Origin: Pirellulaceae bacterium
GTDB lineage: Bacteria; Planctomycetota; Planctomycetia; Pirellulales; Pirellulaceae
Reading direction: 5' to 3'
NCBI GenBank assembly: GCA_019636375.1
Contig: JAHBXS010000001.1
Location: 806,001-870,000, forward strand
DNA length: 64,000 nt
The translations under genes were made by a program, and so were the position numbers. Positions 33,517 to 43,448 of the stretch are shown here, piece by piece. The first letter of the stretch is position 1, and each line of letters opens with the position of its first letter. The notes under the pieces are model-generated. The model was not told the DNA's origin. It made no database searches and saw nothing but the letters and a program-made list of their open reading frames with translations.

Positions 33517-34050
33517 TTAGGCCAATTGCCATGGGTCGTCAGATTTTGAACGCATGGCGGTTGCCAAATTCTTGTCCTTGCCACCTTTATCCTTGTCGTC
33601 TCCCCCTTCTTCATCGTCATCATCATCGTCCTCGTCGTCCTTCGACTTGGCACCTGGTTTCTTAACCTTGGTCCCGGACAACTTGGCATTTTTCAGAAGT
33701 TCGTCATACGTTGGGCCATCCTTGGATTCCATCACTTTGATCTCATCAAGGGCTTTGACGAACAATGGAAGCATCGTCTCTTTTTCAAAGTTTGATTTGC
33801 CAGTTCGGTCTTCTCCAAAAGCCTCCCATTGGGAGCTGAGGTTATGTTCCTTGAGCTTTTGGTAAAACAGTTCGCCAAATTCGTTTCGCTCGGTGCGAGG
33901 TTCACCCTTGGGGTGACATGCCTCGCAGGCAACACGAGTTTTAGAATATTTTTTCTGCATTTCTTTGCGGAAAACCGTGTGTCCCAGGGTTACATCGGAG
34001 ACCCCCAAAAGTCCCGCCAACAAACCAGCCACCAGACACCAGCGATTCAT
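33517..34050 (-). CDS. Secreted haem-binding-like protein with Asp-rich tail
   Basis: 177 residues. A signal peptide (about 23 residues, LVAGLLAGLLGVSDVTLG) is followed by one c-type haem motif CEACH near residues 42-46, predicting a monohaem protein outside the cytoplasm. The C-terminal third contains an acidic run (about 15 Asp/Glu, then mixed Lys/Asp), likely disordered and perhaps Ca2+-binding. No close family recognised. It stands alone, upstream of the tRNA on the same strand. Confidence 0.7.
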   Translation of the reverse strand: MNRWCLVAGLLAGLLGVSDVTLGHTVFRKEMQKKYSKTRVACEACHPKGEPRTERNEFGELFYQKLKEHNLSSQWEAFGEDRTGKSNFEKETMLPLFVKALDEIKVMESKDGPTYDELLKNAKLSGTKVKKPGAKSKDDEDDDDDDEEGGDDKDKGGKDKNLATAMRSKSDDPWQLA

Positions 34051-34214
34051 TTTGTTACTCCAAAATCTACAATCAAGGTTTTACCAAATAAGACCATCGC
34101 CCTACGAAATTATCGGACGAACGGTTCACAGGCGTAAAAGAACGACAGCCTTTCCCGCCTAACCCTCAAAGATATTGCAAATCTCCCAGTTTGGCAATTG
34201 CCCAAAAATGTGCT

Positions 34215-34451
34215 CTATCGTGGGCGGTGGAGATCAAACTCGCCGAAAACCTGCAATTCTGCGTCAGTTTGGTTGAATTCTAAATCGAATCGGATCGAGT
34301 CTCGACAGGGCTTTTCCGAACAATCTTTTGCCGTGTACGGGTGTCCACAACCTCGGCAGCTCACTGGAATTCCCAGATACCGGACATGGGTTAGACGCAG
34401 TTTCTTGCAGCGCGGACAACTAGAATGAAAGAATGCTTCCTCGGTTCCCAT
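34215..34451 (-). CDS. Small zinc-ribbon protein
   Basis: 78 residues. Two Cys pairs (SSCPRCKK and VSCRGCGH, spaced about 20 residues) form a zinc ribbon in the first half; the second half is acidic and lacks further motifs. Function unknown; a regulatory or nucleic-acid role is only a guess. Confidence 0.6.
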   Translation of the reverse strand: MGTEEAFFHSSCPRCKKLRLTHVRYLGIPVSCRGCGHPYTAKDCSEKPCRDSIRFDLEFNQTDAELQVFGEFDLHRPR

Positions 34452-34578
34452 GACCTAATCCTTGATCTGAGGGATTGAATTGGACTACGCCAGAACTCAT
34501 TCTATTCCAAAAGGCCGGACTCACCAAAGATGTTTTCGCAATCCCCTGTGGGAAAGTGCTATCATTGTCAATGTAGCC

Positions 34579-36120
34579 CTAGCTGGCAGGCAAATTTTGC
34601 TCTAAATCGGTAGGCGCCGCAGGCGGGACATTAAATTTGATTCCAGCAAGATCTTGTGCGATTTCTAACACGCTACTGTTTTGCGCGAGTTTCGTTTCGC
34701 AAATTGCAATCATTTTCAACAGGTCACCAATGATCTCGTGATGCGAAGCTCGCGTGACCTTGGGGGCAAAAATTTCAATCCGGCCCCAGATTCGTTGCTC
34801 GACGACAATCGGTAACTCAACACACCAATTATGATTGGCACTACGATTAAAGGTCGATTGTCGCCAATAGGCATGGAATGACTCGTGTCGCCAAGGAGCA
34901 TTCACGTCGAGTACGATCATGCTCAGGTCATGGCTCTCAGCAAAAGAGCGAAAGTGTCGCCAAATCGCGGCCCAATCTTCGTCGCCCTGAAGCGACAGCG
35001 TTGACTCTTGGGCCTGATTGCCGATCTTCCGTTTCGGCAGCCTGATAAACGACAGCAGCAAGTTACTGACTTTTTTGGAGAGCAACTTGAACTCGGCGAC
35101 TCCAAAAATCCCGAACGCTACCATAAAAAAAATGGCCATTGCGATCGAGGCAAATGCGTAAACCGCTTGTCCCAGGGTAAGTGCCACCGCGGCGCCCATC
35201 GCTGTCATTGAAGTAAAAAATGCCAGATACAAAAGACTTGTTTGCGGGCTAAACCCCTTTTTCGCCAAAACGTGATGAAAATGCCCGCGATCTTCGGTGT
35301 AAATACTTTTCCCCGTTAGTCGTCGGCGAATCACTGCTGCCGATGTGTCGATCAACGGAACAGCCAGCATGGTAATCGGTGCAAAAACCGCATAAGCCAA
35401 TTGTTGTTTGAAAGCGCAGCGGATCGAAATGGCCGCAATGAACAGTCCGATTAACATACTCCCAGCGTCGCCCAAATAAGCGCGAGCCGGTGGAAAGTTG
35501 AACAGCAGAAACGAAAGTAAGGAGCCGCCAAAGGCCAATGTGATAACGCCATCGACGGGATTCCCAAGCAAAAATGCCATGTAACTAACACTGAAGCAAA
35601 TGATTGCTCCAACTGTAGTCGCAAAGCCATCGGCACCATCCAGTAGATTGACCGAATTGATCGTTAACAAACACCAAAAGTAAACCACAAAAATCGAAAA
35701 GACTCCAAAGGTCATTTGGAATCCCATGATTTCTACAATTCGAAATCGATAACCGAAGAAATACAAAACGGAAACTGCCAAAATTTGTCCCATCAGTTTT
35801 TGCCGCCCCCGCAAGGCAAAACGATCGTCCAGCACGCCAACCACTAATATGACCACACAGGCAATGAGTAGGCCCAGAAATTCTGTTTTGTCACTCGCCG
35901 ACAAACTAAAATCGCCGTACCAAATCGCAACCAGAGAGGCGAGCAATGTGGAAATGAAGACAGCGATGCCACCAATCAGGGGAATCGCGTTTGCATGGAG
36001 CTTCCGCGTGTTGTCCGGTTGGTCAACGAGCCCCACATTTCTCGCCAGGGTCATCAAGATCGGAATCAGGACCGCAGCGGCGGCGACCGCAAGAATGAGT
36101 GACAAAAGTGCAGGAGACAT
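34579..36120 (-). CDS. Undecaprenyl-phosphate GlcNAc-1-phosphate transferase-like protein (WecA/TagO/MraY family) with a C-terminal extension
   Basis: 513 residues. About ten membrane helices occupy residues 1-340. Family motifs are DQPDNTRKLHANAIPLIGG near residue 36, VNLLDGADGFAT (catalytic Asp pair), and DRGHFHHVLAKKG, the loop binding the nucleotide sugar. The family attaches a sugar phosphate to undecaprenyl phosphate and so starts O-antigen, teichoic acid or exopolysaccharide synthesis. The last 170 residues form a soluble domain not typical of the family. It is followed upstream by the O-antigen ligase-like gene on the same strand (50-bp gap). Confidence 0.9.
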   Translation of the reverse strand: MSPALLSLILAVAAAAVLIPILMTLARNVGLVDQPDNTRKLHANAIPLIGGIAVFISTLLASLVAIWYGDFSLSASDKTEFLGLLIACVVILVVGVLDDRFALRGRQKLMGQILAVSVLYFFGYRFRIVEIMGFQMTFGVFSIFVVYFWCLLTINSVNLLDGADGFATTVGAIICFSVSYMAFLLGNPVDGVITLAFGGSLLSFLLFNFPPARAYLGDAGSMLIGLFIAAISIRCAFKQQLAYAVFAPITMLAVPLIDTSAAVIRRRLTGKSIYTEDRGHFHHVLAKKGFSPQTSLLYLAFFTSMTAMGAAVALTLGQAVYAFASIAMAIFFMVAFGIFGVAEFKLLSKKVSNLLLSFIRLPKRKIGNQAQESTLSLQGDEDWAAIWRHFRSFAESHDLSMIVLDVNAPWRHESFHAYWRQSTFNRSANHNWCVELPIVVEQRIWGRIEIFAPKVTRASHHEIIGDLLKMIAICETKLAQNSSVLEIAQDLAGIKFNVPPAAPTDLEQNLPAS

Positions 36121-36169
36121 GCAAAAATCTGGTTCTTTTTTGAGGCGCGAGTTTGCTCAATTGCGCCTG

Positions 36170-38884
36170 TTAATTCAACTCGCGAAAGCGACGCTCGATA
36201 AGTTTCTGAACATCATCATACAGTTTTTTGTGCTTAGGACTATCCTCTTCGCTCATCAGCCTTCTCGCCTGCTTCATCGCTTCATCGGTTTTTTCCAATT
36301 GCAGCAGCAGGGTCGCGTAACGGTAGCGAATGTTTCGGTCGGTGGGCTTCGTATCCACCGCAATTTTCAACATGTCTACTCCCTGCTCAAAATCCTGCAT
36401 TTCTAGCAACATGTTGATCTTAAGTAAGAGTACACTGTAGTCAACGTAGGCTGTATCACCAATCAAATCCACTCCTCGTCGCAACAAATCTTCTCGCAGG
36501 GGAGAGTTTTTCGGCAAGTATCGGCGAACGAACTCAAAGAGCACTTTGGGGTTATCCGGCAGAACCTGTTCGGCCAAAATCTGATTGGAAATTGGCTGGC
36601 TTAAACGGCCCGTAAGCCCCAAGACGAAATTCAGAAGGCGCACAAATTGTTGCGGATTCAATTCCAAAACCTGACGCAAATAGGGCAGGCTTTCATCTCG
36701 CTTCCCAGCAAACAGTAATAGGCAACTCGTTGCCACATTGAAGTCAACATCATTCGGTTGCAAGCGAACGGCCTGTTTTGCAAGAAGCTCAGCTTGATCA
36801 TTTTCACCGTAAATGCCCATGATGATCGCGAGGCGCATTAAGACGTCGGCTTGCATTGGGTTTTTGGCCAAGCTCTCGCGATAATACCTCGCTGCCTGGG
36901 GCAAGCACTCAATGACAAAAGGTTGTCTCATGAATTCATTCGCTAGGCCTTGTCCGCGCTCCGCCCGAAGTGCGACCACATGTTCGAACATTCGCATGAG
37001 GTCTGTCTGTTCCCAAAACGATTGGCGGTTGATGGTTGGCATCTCACGGTATACCATCAGTCGTGCGCGATGGCTCCACAAATCGCCGACATATTTAAGT
37101 TCTGTCGACGTGGAACTCCGTCCACCCAGTGCGGTCAACGTCTTTAATTTCGATTCAGTTGCTGACAGATCAAGTTTTTCTGGATCAATTGCTGGCAAGC
37201 GAACACGTAGGTGCTTTTCCACTTTTGCCAGTCTGAAATAGCTGATCGAAACCATCACACATAGACTAAAACTCGCCAAAACAAGAAGATGCGTGGCATA
37301 GGAAGGAGACTGAAAACGCAGCCACGATTTCTTTTTTAACCGCCCCGCAAAGGCATGGATGTATTGGCTGCATACGCCGACGAGAATCGCCAGCAAAAGA
37401 GTATTGGCGGGAATGTACCAGCCAAAATCAAACACACTTGCAATGACCTGCGACGAAGCCAAAAACACTCCCAACGTTCCTGCGGCGACAGAACTCGGTG
37501 AGTTGCCGCGATTTAACAAAAACAAAGTGCTGATACTAAAAACCGCTACTGCAACGACCAACAACAGCAATGCAATAAAGCCTCCGTCAACCAATGCCTG
37601 CACGAATTGATTCTCTGCGTACTCAAAAGTACCCGGGTCCGCTTTCGAACTGTACAGCCTCTGGACGATCGGGTAGCTCCCAAGTCCTGCACCCAGCAGT
37701 CCCATCTCCCGCAAAGATTGACTAGACTCTCCCCAGGTCCGAATTCGTATTTCCGACTCAACAAACTCTTCGGTGTTGGCGACCCCCTCGAATCGTTCAA
37801 TCAACACATCATTGAAGCCAATCCAATACGTCAAAACCCCAACGCCAACCAAAATTGGCAGCACAATCAGAGCCCCCAGTTTTGGCTTTCGCGCCATTCC
37901 ATAAAAAATGAGCGTGACCACAAAGCCGGTAAACAACGCCGTCACACCTCCGCGAGACAACGTCGCCACAACCGCGGACGCCATCAGCACGATCGACAAC
38001 AAAACCGCTAACTTGGGGGTCGTTAACTCCGCCAATTGGATTTGCATGTGTTCTTGGATTTGACGCCAAAACGGAATTTCCTGGCTCACAATAATGTCAG
38101 GGCCACGATCAGTTCGGTGCTGCCAGAGGTAAACCAACAACCCGATGGCGGCCGCCAGGCACATTAACAAATACCCAGCAGCATTGTTGCGATTCACAAA
38201 GGGACCAAATGCCTGCCCTCCCTGGCTCAATTCAATCACCCAATATAATTTACCGTTGTCAGTGAATCGATGCAGCAAACCGAAAATCGACAGGGCGACT
38301 CCGTTGATGGTGACGGCGCTCAAAAGAAAAGCAAAATCTTTTGGGCGTCGAAAAAAGTGACAGCCCAAGATCAACCCCATTGCCCCCAAAAACATGAGGC
38401 GGATTTGTCCCCAAGTCGCTTCCACGTTGAGCGATGCCGTTAGTGGAACCGCACGCTCTGCTCCCACCAAAGGACCAAAATAAGTTTGATACAACTCAGT
38501 TTGTCGTCCGAGCATCCATTTGGCCAAGCCTTCGGGCATTTGCCATGTTTGTAAAATTCCTAATGCCAGCCCGCCGGCAACCAACCAAAATACATACGGA
38601 ACAACCGTTGTGGTTTTCGTGCGACGCAAGGCCAGCTCAATCCACCAAAACCCCAGCCCCACCAATAAACCAACCGACATAAGCCATTGCGGTTGAAATC
38701 GAACGGCACCGATCATCCATGGCGGAATAACGGCAACAGCGACCAATGCCAAACGTCCAAGCCAGGCGACCCCAGATTCAAATCCTCCGACGACCTCCCG
38801 ACTGCTGTCGCGAGACGACTCGACTTGGGCTGCGGCAGCCAACGAATCTCGCAAGGTTTTAGGGCGCGGAGTTTCATTACTCAT
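36170..38884 (-). CDS. O-antigen ligase/polymerase-like (Wzy_C) membrane protein with TPR tail
   Basis: 904 residues. The N-terminal 550 residues hold about 12 membrane helices with the large periplasmic loop of the Wzy_C family (RIRTWGESSQSLREMGLLGAG, GSYPIVQRLYS, AENQFVQALVDGG). The C-terminal 300 residues are TPR-like helical repeats (SLAKNPMQADVLMRLAIIMG, AVRLQPNDVDFN, VLELNPQQFVRLLN). It would polymerise or ligate lipid-linked glycan made from the WecA-like step next to it. The TPR tail suggests docking of other assembly proteins. Confidence 0.88.
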   Translation of the reverse strand: MSNETPRPKTLRDSLAAAAQVESSRDSSREVVGGFESGVAWLGRLALVAVAVIPPWMIGAVRFQPQWLMSVGLLVGLGFWWIELALRRTKTTTVVPYVFWLVAGGLALGILQTWQMPEGLAKWMLGRQTELYQTYFGPLVGAERAVPLTASLNVEATWGQIRLMFLGAMGLILGCHFFRRPKDFAFLLSAVTINGVALSIFGLLHRFTDNGKLYWVIELSQGGQAFGPFVNRNNAAGYLLMCLAAAIGLLVYLWQHRTDRGPDIIVSQEIPFWRQIQEHMQIQLAELTTPKLAVLLSIVLMASAVVATLSRGGVTALFTGFVVTLIFYGMARKPKLGALIVLPILVGVGVLTYWIGFNDVLIERFEGVANTEEFVESEIRIRTWGESSQSLREMGLLGAGLGSYPIVQRLYSSKADPGTFEYAENQFVQALVDGGFIALLLLVVAVAVFSISTLFLLNRGNSPSSVAAGTLGVFLASSQVIASVFDFGWYIPANTLLLAILVGVCSQYIHAFAGRLKKKSWLRFQSPSYATHLLVLASFSLCVMVSISYFRLAKVEKHLRVRLPAIDPEKLDLSATESKLKTLTALGGRSSTSTELKYVGDLWSHRARLMVYREMPTINRQSFWEQTDLMRMFEHVVALRAERGQGLANEFMRQPFVIECLPQAARYYRESLAKNPMQADVLMRLAIIMGIYGENDQAELLAKQAVRLQPNDVDFNVATSCLLLFAGKRDESLPYLRQVLELNPQQFVRLLNFVLGLTGRLSQPISNQILAEQVLPDNPKVLFEFVRRYLPKNSPLREDLLRRGVDLIGDTAYVDYSVLLLKINMLLEMQDFEQGVDMLKIAVDTKPTDRNIRYRYATLLLQLEKTDEAMKQARRLMSEEDSPKHKKLYDDVQKLIERRFRELN

Positions 38885-38985
38885 GGTTGGAACGAATGGG
38901 ATGAAGAAGGAGCATTCAGGGCTTTTAACTGCCGAATTAGGCTGCCTTCAATTGTGGCAGCTTAGGCTCGGTTTGTGAACTCCAA

Positions 38986-39282
38986 TTAAGCCGAACTGCC
39001 CGATTTGCGTTGAAATGAAGAGGTGTACATAATCGTCACCGCACCTGCCGCCAATAAACACCAAGGCATCCAATCCTTGGTCGCAATCGTCCGTCCTGAT
39101 TGCCGAATGTTGGTCCCTGGTGACGAATTAAATCCGGTTTGAAAATCTGAATTGGGTTGGTTCCCAGTCACCAGACGCGGAATTCCCTTGGAGTCCGCCA
39201 TCACAAATTTATCGACAACCAAAGTCTCGCCGCCAACGATCAGCAGAAAAATTCCGAGCGCCCAAAAAAAAGATGTCCACAT
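38986..39282 (-). CDS. Small membrane protein
   Basis: 98 residues from the ATG at 39282 (MWTSFFWALGIFLLIVGG). Two membrane segments (residues 4-22 and near 72-88) enclose a soluble loop of about 50 residues. No family recognised. It lies upstream of, and on the same strand as, the O-antigen ligase gene with a 100-bp gap. Confidence 0.55.
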   Translation of the reverse strand: MWTSFFWALGIFLLIVGGETLVVDKFVMADSKGIPRLVTGNQPNSDFQTGFNSSPGTNIRQSGRTIATKDWMPWCLLAAGAVTIMYTSSFQRKSGSSA

Positions 39283-39523
39283 GGCCACAATCCCGTTCTC
39301 AACAAAACAAACAATTCTCACTCCCCCCAAAAATCGGCATGTGGCACCAACGTTCTCCCCGAAAATATCGGCTACGGACCCCGTTAGCCGTTGTTTACGA
39401 TAAACAAAACAGAGGTGCCGATTTTTCAGTTTATGCGTTTTGCACTATAGTCAAAATTGGAAATTCCTGTATCATTGACGCTCAAATGACTTTCTCGGTC
39501 CCCCTTTCCCAGCCAAGCGTATC

Positions 39524-39925
39524 ATGGATCAGAAAAATAACTCACTGGCTGATAAAAAGCCCCGCCGCAAAGTCTTGATTGTAGACGACCATCGAAATCA
39601 AATCGAAGGTATTGAATATGGGCTAAAACAGAACGGTTTTGACGTTTTGTATACCAATGACGGCAACAAAGGATTGGCGATCATCAAATCGTCGCCGCCC
39701 GATCTCGTTCTGCTCGATTTGGGGATGCCTGGTCGAAGCGGATTCTTAATCTTGGAACAACTACGTTTCGAAGACATCTACAGTGGGCCAGTCGTCATTG
39801 TTACTGGAATCGACGGCCAACGTCATCACGACTATTCGTTGACACTCGGTGCGGCTGCTATCTTTAAGAAGCCGTATATCGTGGAGGAATTGGTTGCCAA
39901 AATTCGAGAACTGGTGGCGGCCTAA
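39524..39925 (+). CDS. Stand-alone response-regulator receiver protein
   Basis: 133 residues: one receiver domain with the acidic pair Asp21-Asp22 (LIVDDH), phosphoacceptor Asp65 (LVLLDLGMPG), Thr94 and the conserved Lys116 (KKPY). No output domain follows, so it acts CheY-like or in a phosphorelay. Partner kinase not in the window. Confidence 0.9.
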   Translation: MDQKNNSLADKKPRRKVLIVDDHRNQIEGIEYGLKQNGFDVLYTNDGNKGLAIIKSSPPDLVLLDLGMPGRSGFLILEQLRFEDIYSGPVVIVTGIDGQRHHDYSLTLGAAAIFKKPYIVEELVAKIRELVAA

Positions 39926-40016
39926 CGTCGCTGCTGATATCTACGGCGAGTTTTGCTTTCCGGACGGTAGAATTGCCATAGAGACATGTCAGGCGGTCGA
40001 ATTCAGGTCTTCCTGT

Positions 40017-40238
40017 CTAGGAATTGCGGCCCACATTGTTTGTGTCGCCGGGACCTAGACGACTTGCCTTCTCATTCTCTCGTTTGATGGCTTCATAGAC
40101 CTCCAAACGGTGTACGGGTATCGCAGACGGTGCTTCGATTCCCAATCGGACCTTATCCCCGCGGATATCGACGATCGTGATCATCACGTCGTCACCAATC
40201 ATGATGCTCTCGTCGCGATGTCTTGATAGTACCAGCAT
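40017..40238 (-). CDS. csrA: Carbon storage regulator CsrA
   Basis: 73 residues with the CsrA core [25 protein letters not shown] and [19 protein letters not shown]. CsrA is an RNA-binding dimer that blocks translation at GGA sites, mostly of flagellar and carbon-storage mRNAs. fliW, which encodes its protein antagonist, lies upstream on the same strand with a 331-bp gap. The C-terminal 15 residues are a non-conserved tail. Confidence 0.95.
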   Translation of the reverse strand: MLVLSRHRDESIMIGDDVMITIVDIRGDKVRLGIEAPSAIPVHRLEVYEAIKRENEKASRLGPGDTNNVGRNS

Positions 40239-40569
40239 GGTTGATCCTTTGCCTGTTCTTTATTCGCTCAACCACAAGAAATTGCGGCGCGTTTGGCTAG
40301 TAAGGCCCGCAACAAGGGGAAAACCTGAACCCGGTGACGAGTAACCGCTTGAATTGCAAACCTACACTGAATTTGGTATCGACCTCAAAAAACAGCCATT
40401 GGAACTTGTCAACCAAAATTCCAATTCTGGCGACTGTTCGGATTTGCAAGCTCGTGGATTGCCGACAAACCGTGCGGTTTTCCGAACCAATCAGAATAAT
40501 CGTAACCACCCGCGCGTCGCTTCCAACGCAGGCTTTTGTTATTAGGCAGGCTTTTCTGTTATTAGAACG
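40239..40569. other. Gap between fliW and csrA
   Basis: 331 bp with no convincing coding frame on either strand. The length suggests that csrA has its own promoter instead of, or besides, read-through from fliW. I see no clear promoter motif. Confidence 0.45.
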
Positions 40570-41010
40570 TCAAGCGGATCGACGTTGACGGACGGCTGTC
40601 TTGCTCAGAGAAAATTGCAGCGGCTGGTTGTCCGTCGTAACGACTTGCGCCCCCAATCGACGATCCAGGTTCACGATAATTGGGGCTCGTAGATTTAACG
40701 TCAACGATTCCGACTCACGTCCGACCACCGCGAGAACATAGGCATGTTCTGTTCCGTCCAGCATCAACGCATCGATGTCCGTTTGGTCCATTCGTACCCG
40801 GTAATCCTTGACGAACTTTCGCGGGGAGACAACGGGCAACGCGGTCTCGGGCTTTTGAATGCTTTGCAACCAAGCGACAGCCGGATTATCCGCGTCAGCT
40901 AATAATACCCAATGTCGGCATTGCTCGAATCCGAAAACCCCTTGGCGGAAAAACAGAATGTCGTCCGGCTCAATTTCGATTTCGTCAAATCGGGTGGTTT
41001 GAATTTTCAT
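40570..41010 (-). CDS. fliW: Flagellar assembly factor FliW
   Basis: 146 residues from the ATG at 41010 (MKIQTTRFDEIEIEPDD); an upstream TTG would add 4. Family motifs are ILFFRQGVFGFEQCRHWVLL, VAWLQSIQKPETALPV and LNLRAPIIVNLDRRLGAQVV. FliW binds both flagellin and CsrA and links flagellin export to translation. It lies upstream of csrA on the same strand. The structural flagellar genes are not in the window apart from a FliG-like gene. Confidence 0.93.
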   Translation of the reverse strand: MKIQTTRFDEIEIEPDDILFFRQGVFGFEQCRHWVLLADADNPAVAWLQSIQKPETALPVVSPRKFVKDYRVRMDQTDIDALMLDGTEHAYVLAVVGRESESLTLNLRAPIIVNLDRRLGAQVVTTDNQPLQFSLSKTAVRQRRSA

Positions 41011-41352
41011 TTGGCCGCTCAATTGTAAAAAGCTTTACGTTGTGACCTGCCTATGCAGATCGTAGTTTGGTTTATCGGAATTTAATGACCCTAACGATTA
41101 GGCAATTTCACTCAAAAATTTTCGGCACAAGCGACAGAACACCGCTTGCCGTCTTTGCTGCCTGACAAACGCCTGTATTCCTTGGGCGAGACTCGCTCAA
41201 TTCTGGCGATTTTTGGCAATTTTGACGATTCCTTGCCGACATCGTCTCGACTCGATTCCCCTTATCCGGATAAGATTAGTGAAACCGGACGATTCAAGGG
41301 GTTCTCCCTCACACGCTAAATTGGCGTGTAACCGCAAAAAGCAATCACAATC
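41011..41352. other. Divergent gap upstream of fliW and the PDZ gene
   Basis: 342 bp. A short hairpin ACACGC-(N7)-GCGTGT lies near 41310-41330, close to the start of the PDZ protein gene. No coding frame is supported. Confidence 0.4.
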
Positions 41353-42939
41353 ATGCAAGCAAGTCGCCCCAATCCTCAAAGCCTCCGCAAACACATGATC
41401 GCCATCGTGTTGATCGGCTTATGGTTATGCGTTGGACTGACGGCCAAAGGGCAGGGCCAGTCTGACGATACACAATTGCTGATCAATCGGCTGAACGATC
41501 GCCGGTTTTCGGTGCGGGATGAGGCCACGCAAGCACTTTCCCAGCGCGGGACTGAGATTTTAGAACCGCTTCTAACGCAGACCATTGATATGGGCCCCGA
41601 AGCAAGGTGGAGGGCTCTCCAAATTGTTGAAAATATCGGATTTGCTGGGAATGAAGAAACTTTCGTCAAAGCGGCGGCCATCCTGCGCACCCTGGCCCGT
41701 AATCAGCGAATCGACCTAACGTTGGCCCAGTTCGAAGTGAATTGGAAGTCGGGGCAAACCAAACGAGCGGTGCAGCAACTTCGGCAATACGGTGCCCAAG
41801 TAAACATTCATGAGTTTTCAGGCGAAGAATTCGATAGGCTAATGATTATCGATCCTTTCGGAGGCCTTGTCGAAGATCCATTTAATCCAACGCAGGAAAC
41901 GAAATCCGAAGAACCTTTTCAGCGTTTGACCGAAGACGAACAACGCCAACAAATTGCTGAAATCCTTGCCGGCGACCTTTCTCAAAACTATAGAATTGCG
42001 TTTCCGAACAAGTCCGCCCAGCCCAGATCGCTCAATTCATCACGACGAGCAGCCATCGTCAACCAACAATTCGCGCAACGAAGAATTCTGTTGGCAAACG
42101 GACTACTCGCGACCAACAACGATGGCGACTCCGTGACCATCGATAAAAATTGGGTCGGTTCTCCGAAGGAGTTTCAGAACGTGGCCAGCATTAACGGCCT
42201 GGCGACGATCACATTCCGCGAAATCGAAGTGACGGGTGAATACATTCAACCCTTGCAGCGGATGAACTCTCTCGCGCGAGTTCGATTTGACGGCTGCAAA
42301 ATTCAGCCTGACGTTTTCCCTTTGGTTGGTAAGTTGGAACAACTTATGGCCCTCGAATTGATCAACACTGAGCTCGCCGATGAGTCGGTTCAGAAACTGG
42401 GCACTCTGCGAAATCTCAACGAAGTAATTCTCGAGTTGGCACCAGAGTCTCAAGCGGTTTGGTGGAACAACATCGCTAATTTTCGACTTGTATCCAGCTT
42501 GGTCCTTCGACGCATGAAGTTGTCAGACGAACAAATTTTCCAACTTGAGAATATCCCGAGCCTTTCCTCGGTTTTCTTGGAGGGCTGCTCGTTTAATATT
42601 CAAACGTACAAAGAGTTCAAACGCTTGCATCCGGGAATTTCATTCGAATTCGTACCCAAAGCCTATCTCGGTGTTCGTTCGGACTTTGCCGCCAGTCAAA
42701 ATTCTCGTCCATGCTTGATCGGCGAGGTGGTTCCGGGTACGGGTGCGGCCGATGCAGGGATGCAAACCGGGGATATCGTTCTCAAAATCGCTGGGCAGGA
42801 TATTGAAGTATTTGAAGACCTTCGCCTAATCGTGGCCCAATTCGACGCAAATGAAGTCGTCGATGTCGTGATTCAGCGAGATGGCGAGCAAAAGCAACTA
42901 AAAATTCGCTTAGGGGATCGCTCGACAGTCAATCAATAA
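41353..42939 (+). CDS. Exported protein with HEAT-like, leucine-rich-like and C-terminal PDZ parts
   Basis: 528 residues; the true start may be the ATG at 41395, which directly precedes the signal segment IAIVLIGLWLCVGLTA. A helical repeat part follows (LLINRLNDRRFSVRDEATQAL, a HEAT-type unit also seen in planctomycete proteins), then a leucine-rich-like stretch (LEQLMALELINTELADESVQKL). Residues about 435-525 form a PDZ domain (AYLGVRSDF, GEVVPGTGAADAGMQTGDIV). It probably acts as a periplasmic or surface binding protein. It has no protease domain. Confidence 0.75.
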   Translation: MQASRPNPQSLRKHMIAIVLIGLWLCVGLTAKGQGQSDDTQLLINRLNDRRFSVRDEATQALSQRGTEILEPLLTQTIDMGPEARWRALQIVENIGFAGNEETFVKAAAILRTLARNQRIDLTLAQFEVNWKSGQTKRAVQQLRQYGAQVNIHEFSGEEFDRLMIIDPFGGLVEDPFNPTQETKSEEPFQRLTEDEQRQQIAEILAGDLSQNYRIAFPNKSAQPRSLNSSRRAAIVNQQFAQRRILLANGLLATNNDGDSVTIDKNWVGSPKEFQNVASINGLATITFREIEVTGEYIQPLQRMNSLARVRFDGCKIQPDVFPLVGKLEQLMALELINTELADESVQKLGTLRNLNEVILELAPESQAVWWNNIANFRLVSSLVLRRMKLSDEQIFQLENIPSLSSVFLEGCSFNIQTYKEFKRLHPGISFEFVPKAYLGVRSDFAASQNSRPCLIGEVVPGTGAADAGMQTGDIVLKIAGQDIEVFEDLRLIVAQFDANEVVDVVIQRDGEQKQLKIRLGDRSTVNQ

Positions 42940-42974
42940 ATGGGACTTTCTAACCCTTCCGTCCTGTACACGTC

Positions 42975-43448
42975 TCAAGCCACGAAACTCACCCAGTAAA
43001 AAATCCAGCCCGTTACAGCGGTCATCAGCATAAAAAACGTCCCCACCCAACCGAGCCACCGATGAAATTGGCGATGAGCCATATTCTCAAACTTCGCCCC
43101 CATTTTGCGAAGTGCCAGCCCGACTAACATGACCCATAGCAAAAACGTTGGCACGGCGAAAAACAAATGAATCCATAACCAACGATCAACCCATCCGCTG
43201 GCAAAATAAACCGACTTAGCTGCCTGACTTCTCCAGTCTGAAACAAACCGCATATCAATTTCAAATAAAACGATGACCGCCAGCAAGGCGATCGCCAAAA
43301 CCAATTGAATGGCCCGATGGCTTGTAAAATTTTTGCGGACTCGCACTTGGTAGACACTGAACAGCAACACTACCGTGACTCCGATCATCGCCAACGCGAC
43401 AACGTCCAGCATCAAAGATCCACGTGTTGGAAAAAGTCCAAAATTCAT
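42975..43448 (-). CDS. DUF420 membrane protein
   Basis: 157 residues with four membrane helices and conserved His residues in SHRAIQ, WIHLFFAVPTF and HRQFHRWLGWVG. This matches DUF420, a family often linked to haem-copper oxidase assembly genes. Here it stands alone, convergent with the PDZ gene. Confidence 0.85.
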   Translation of the reverse strand: MNFGLFPTRGSLMLDVVALAMIGVTVVLLFSVYQVRVRKNFTSHRAIQLVLAIALLAVIVLFEIDMRFVSDWRSQAAKSVYFASGWVDRWLWIHLFFAVPTFLLWVMLVGLALRKMGAKFENMAHRQFHRWLGWVGTFFMLMTAVTGWIFYWVSFVA

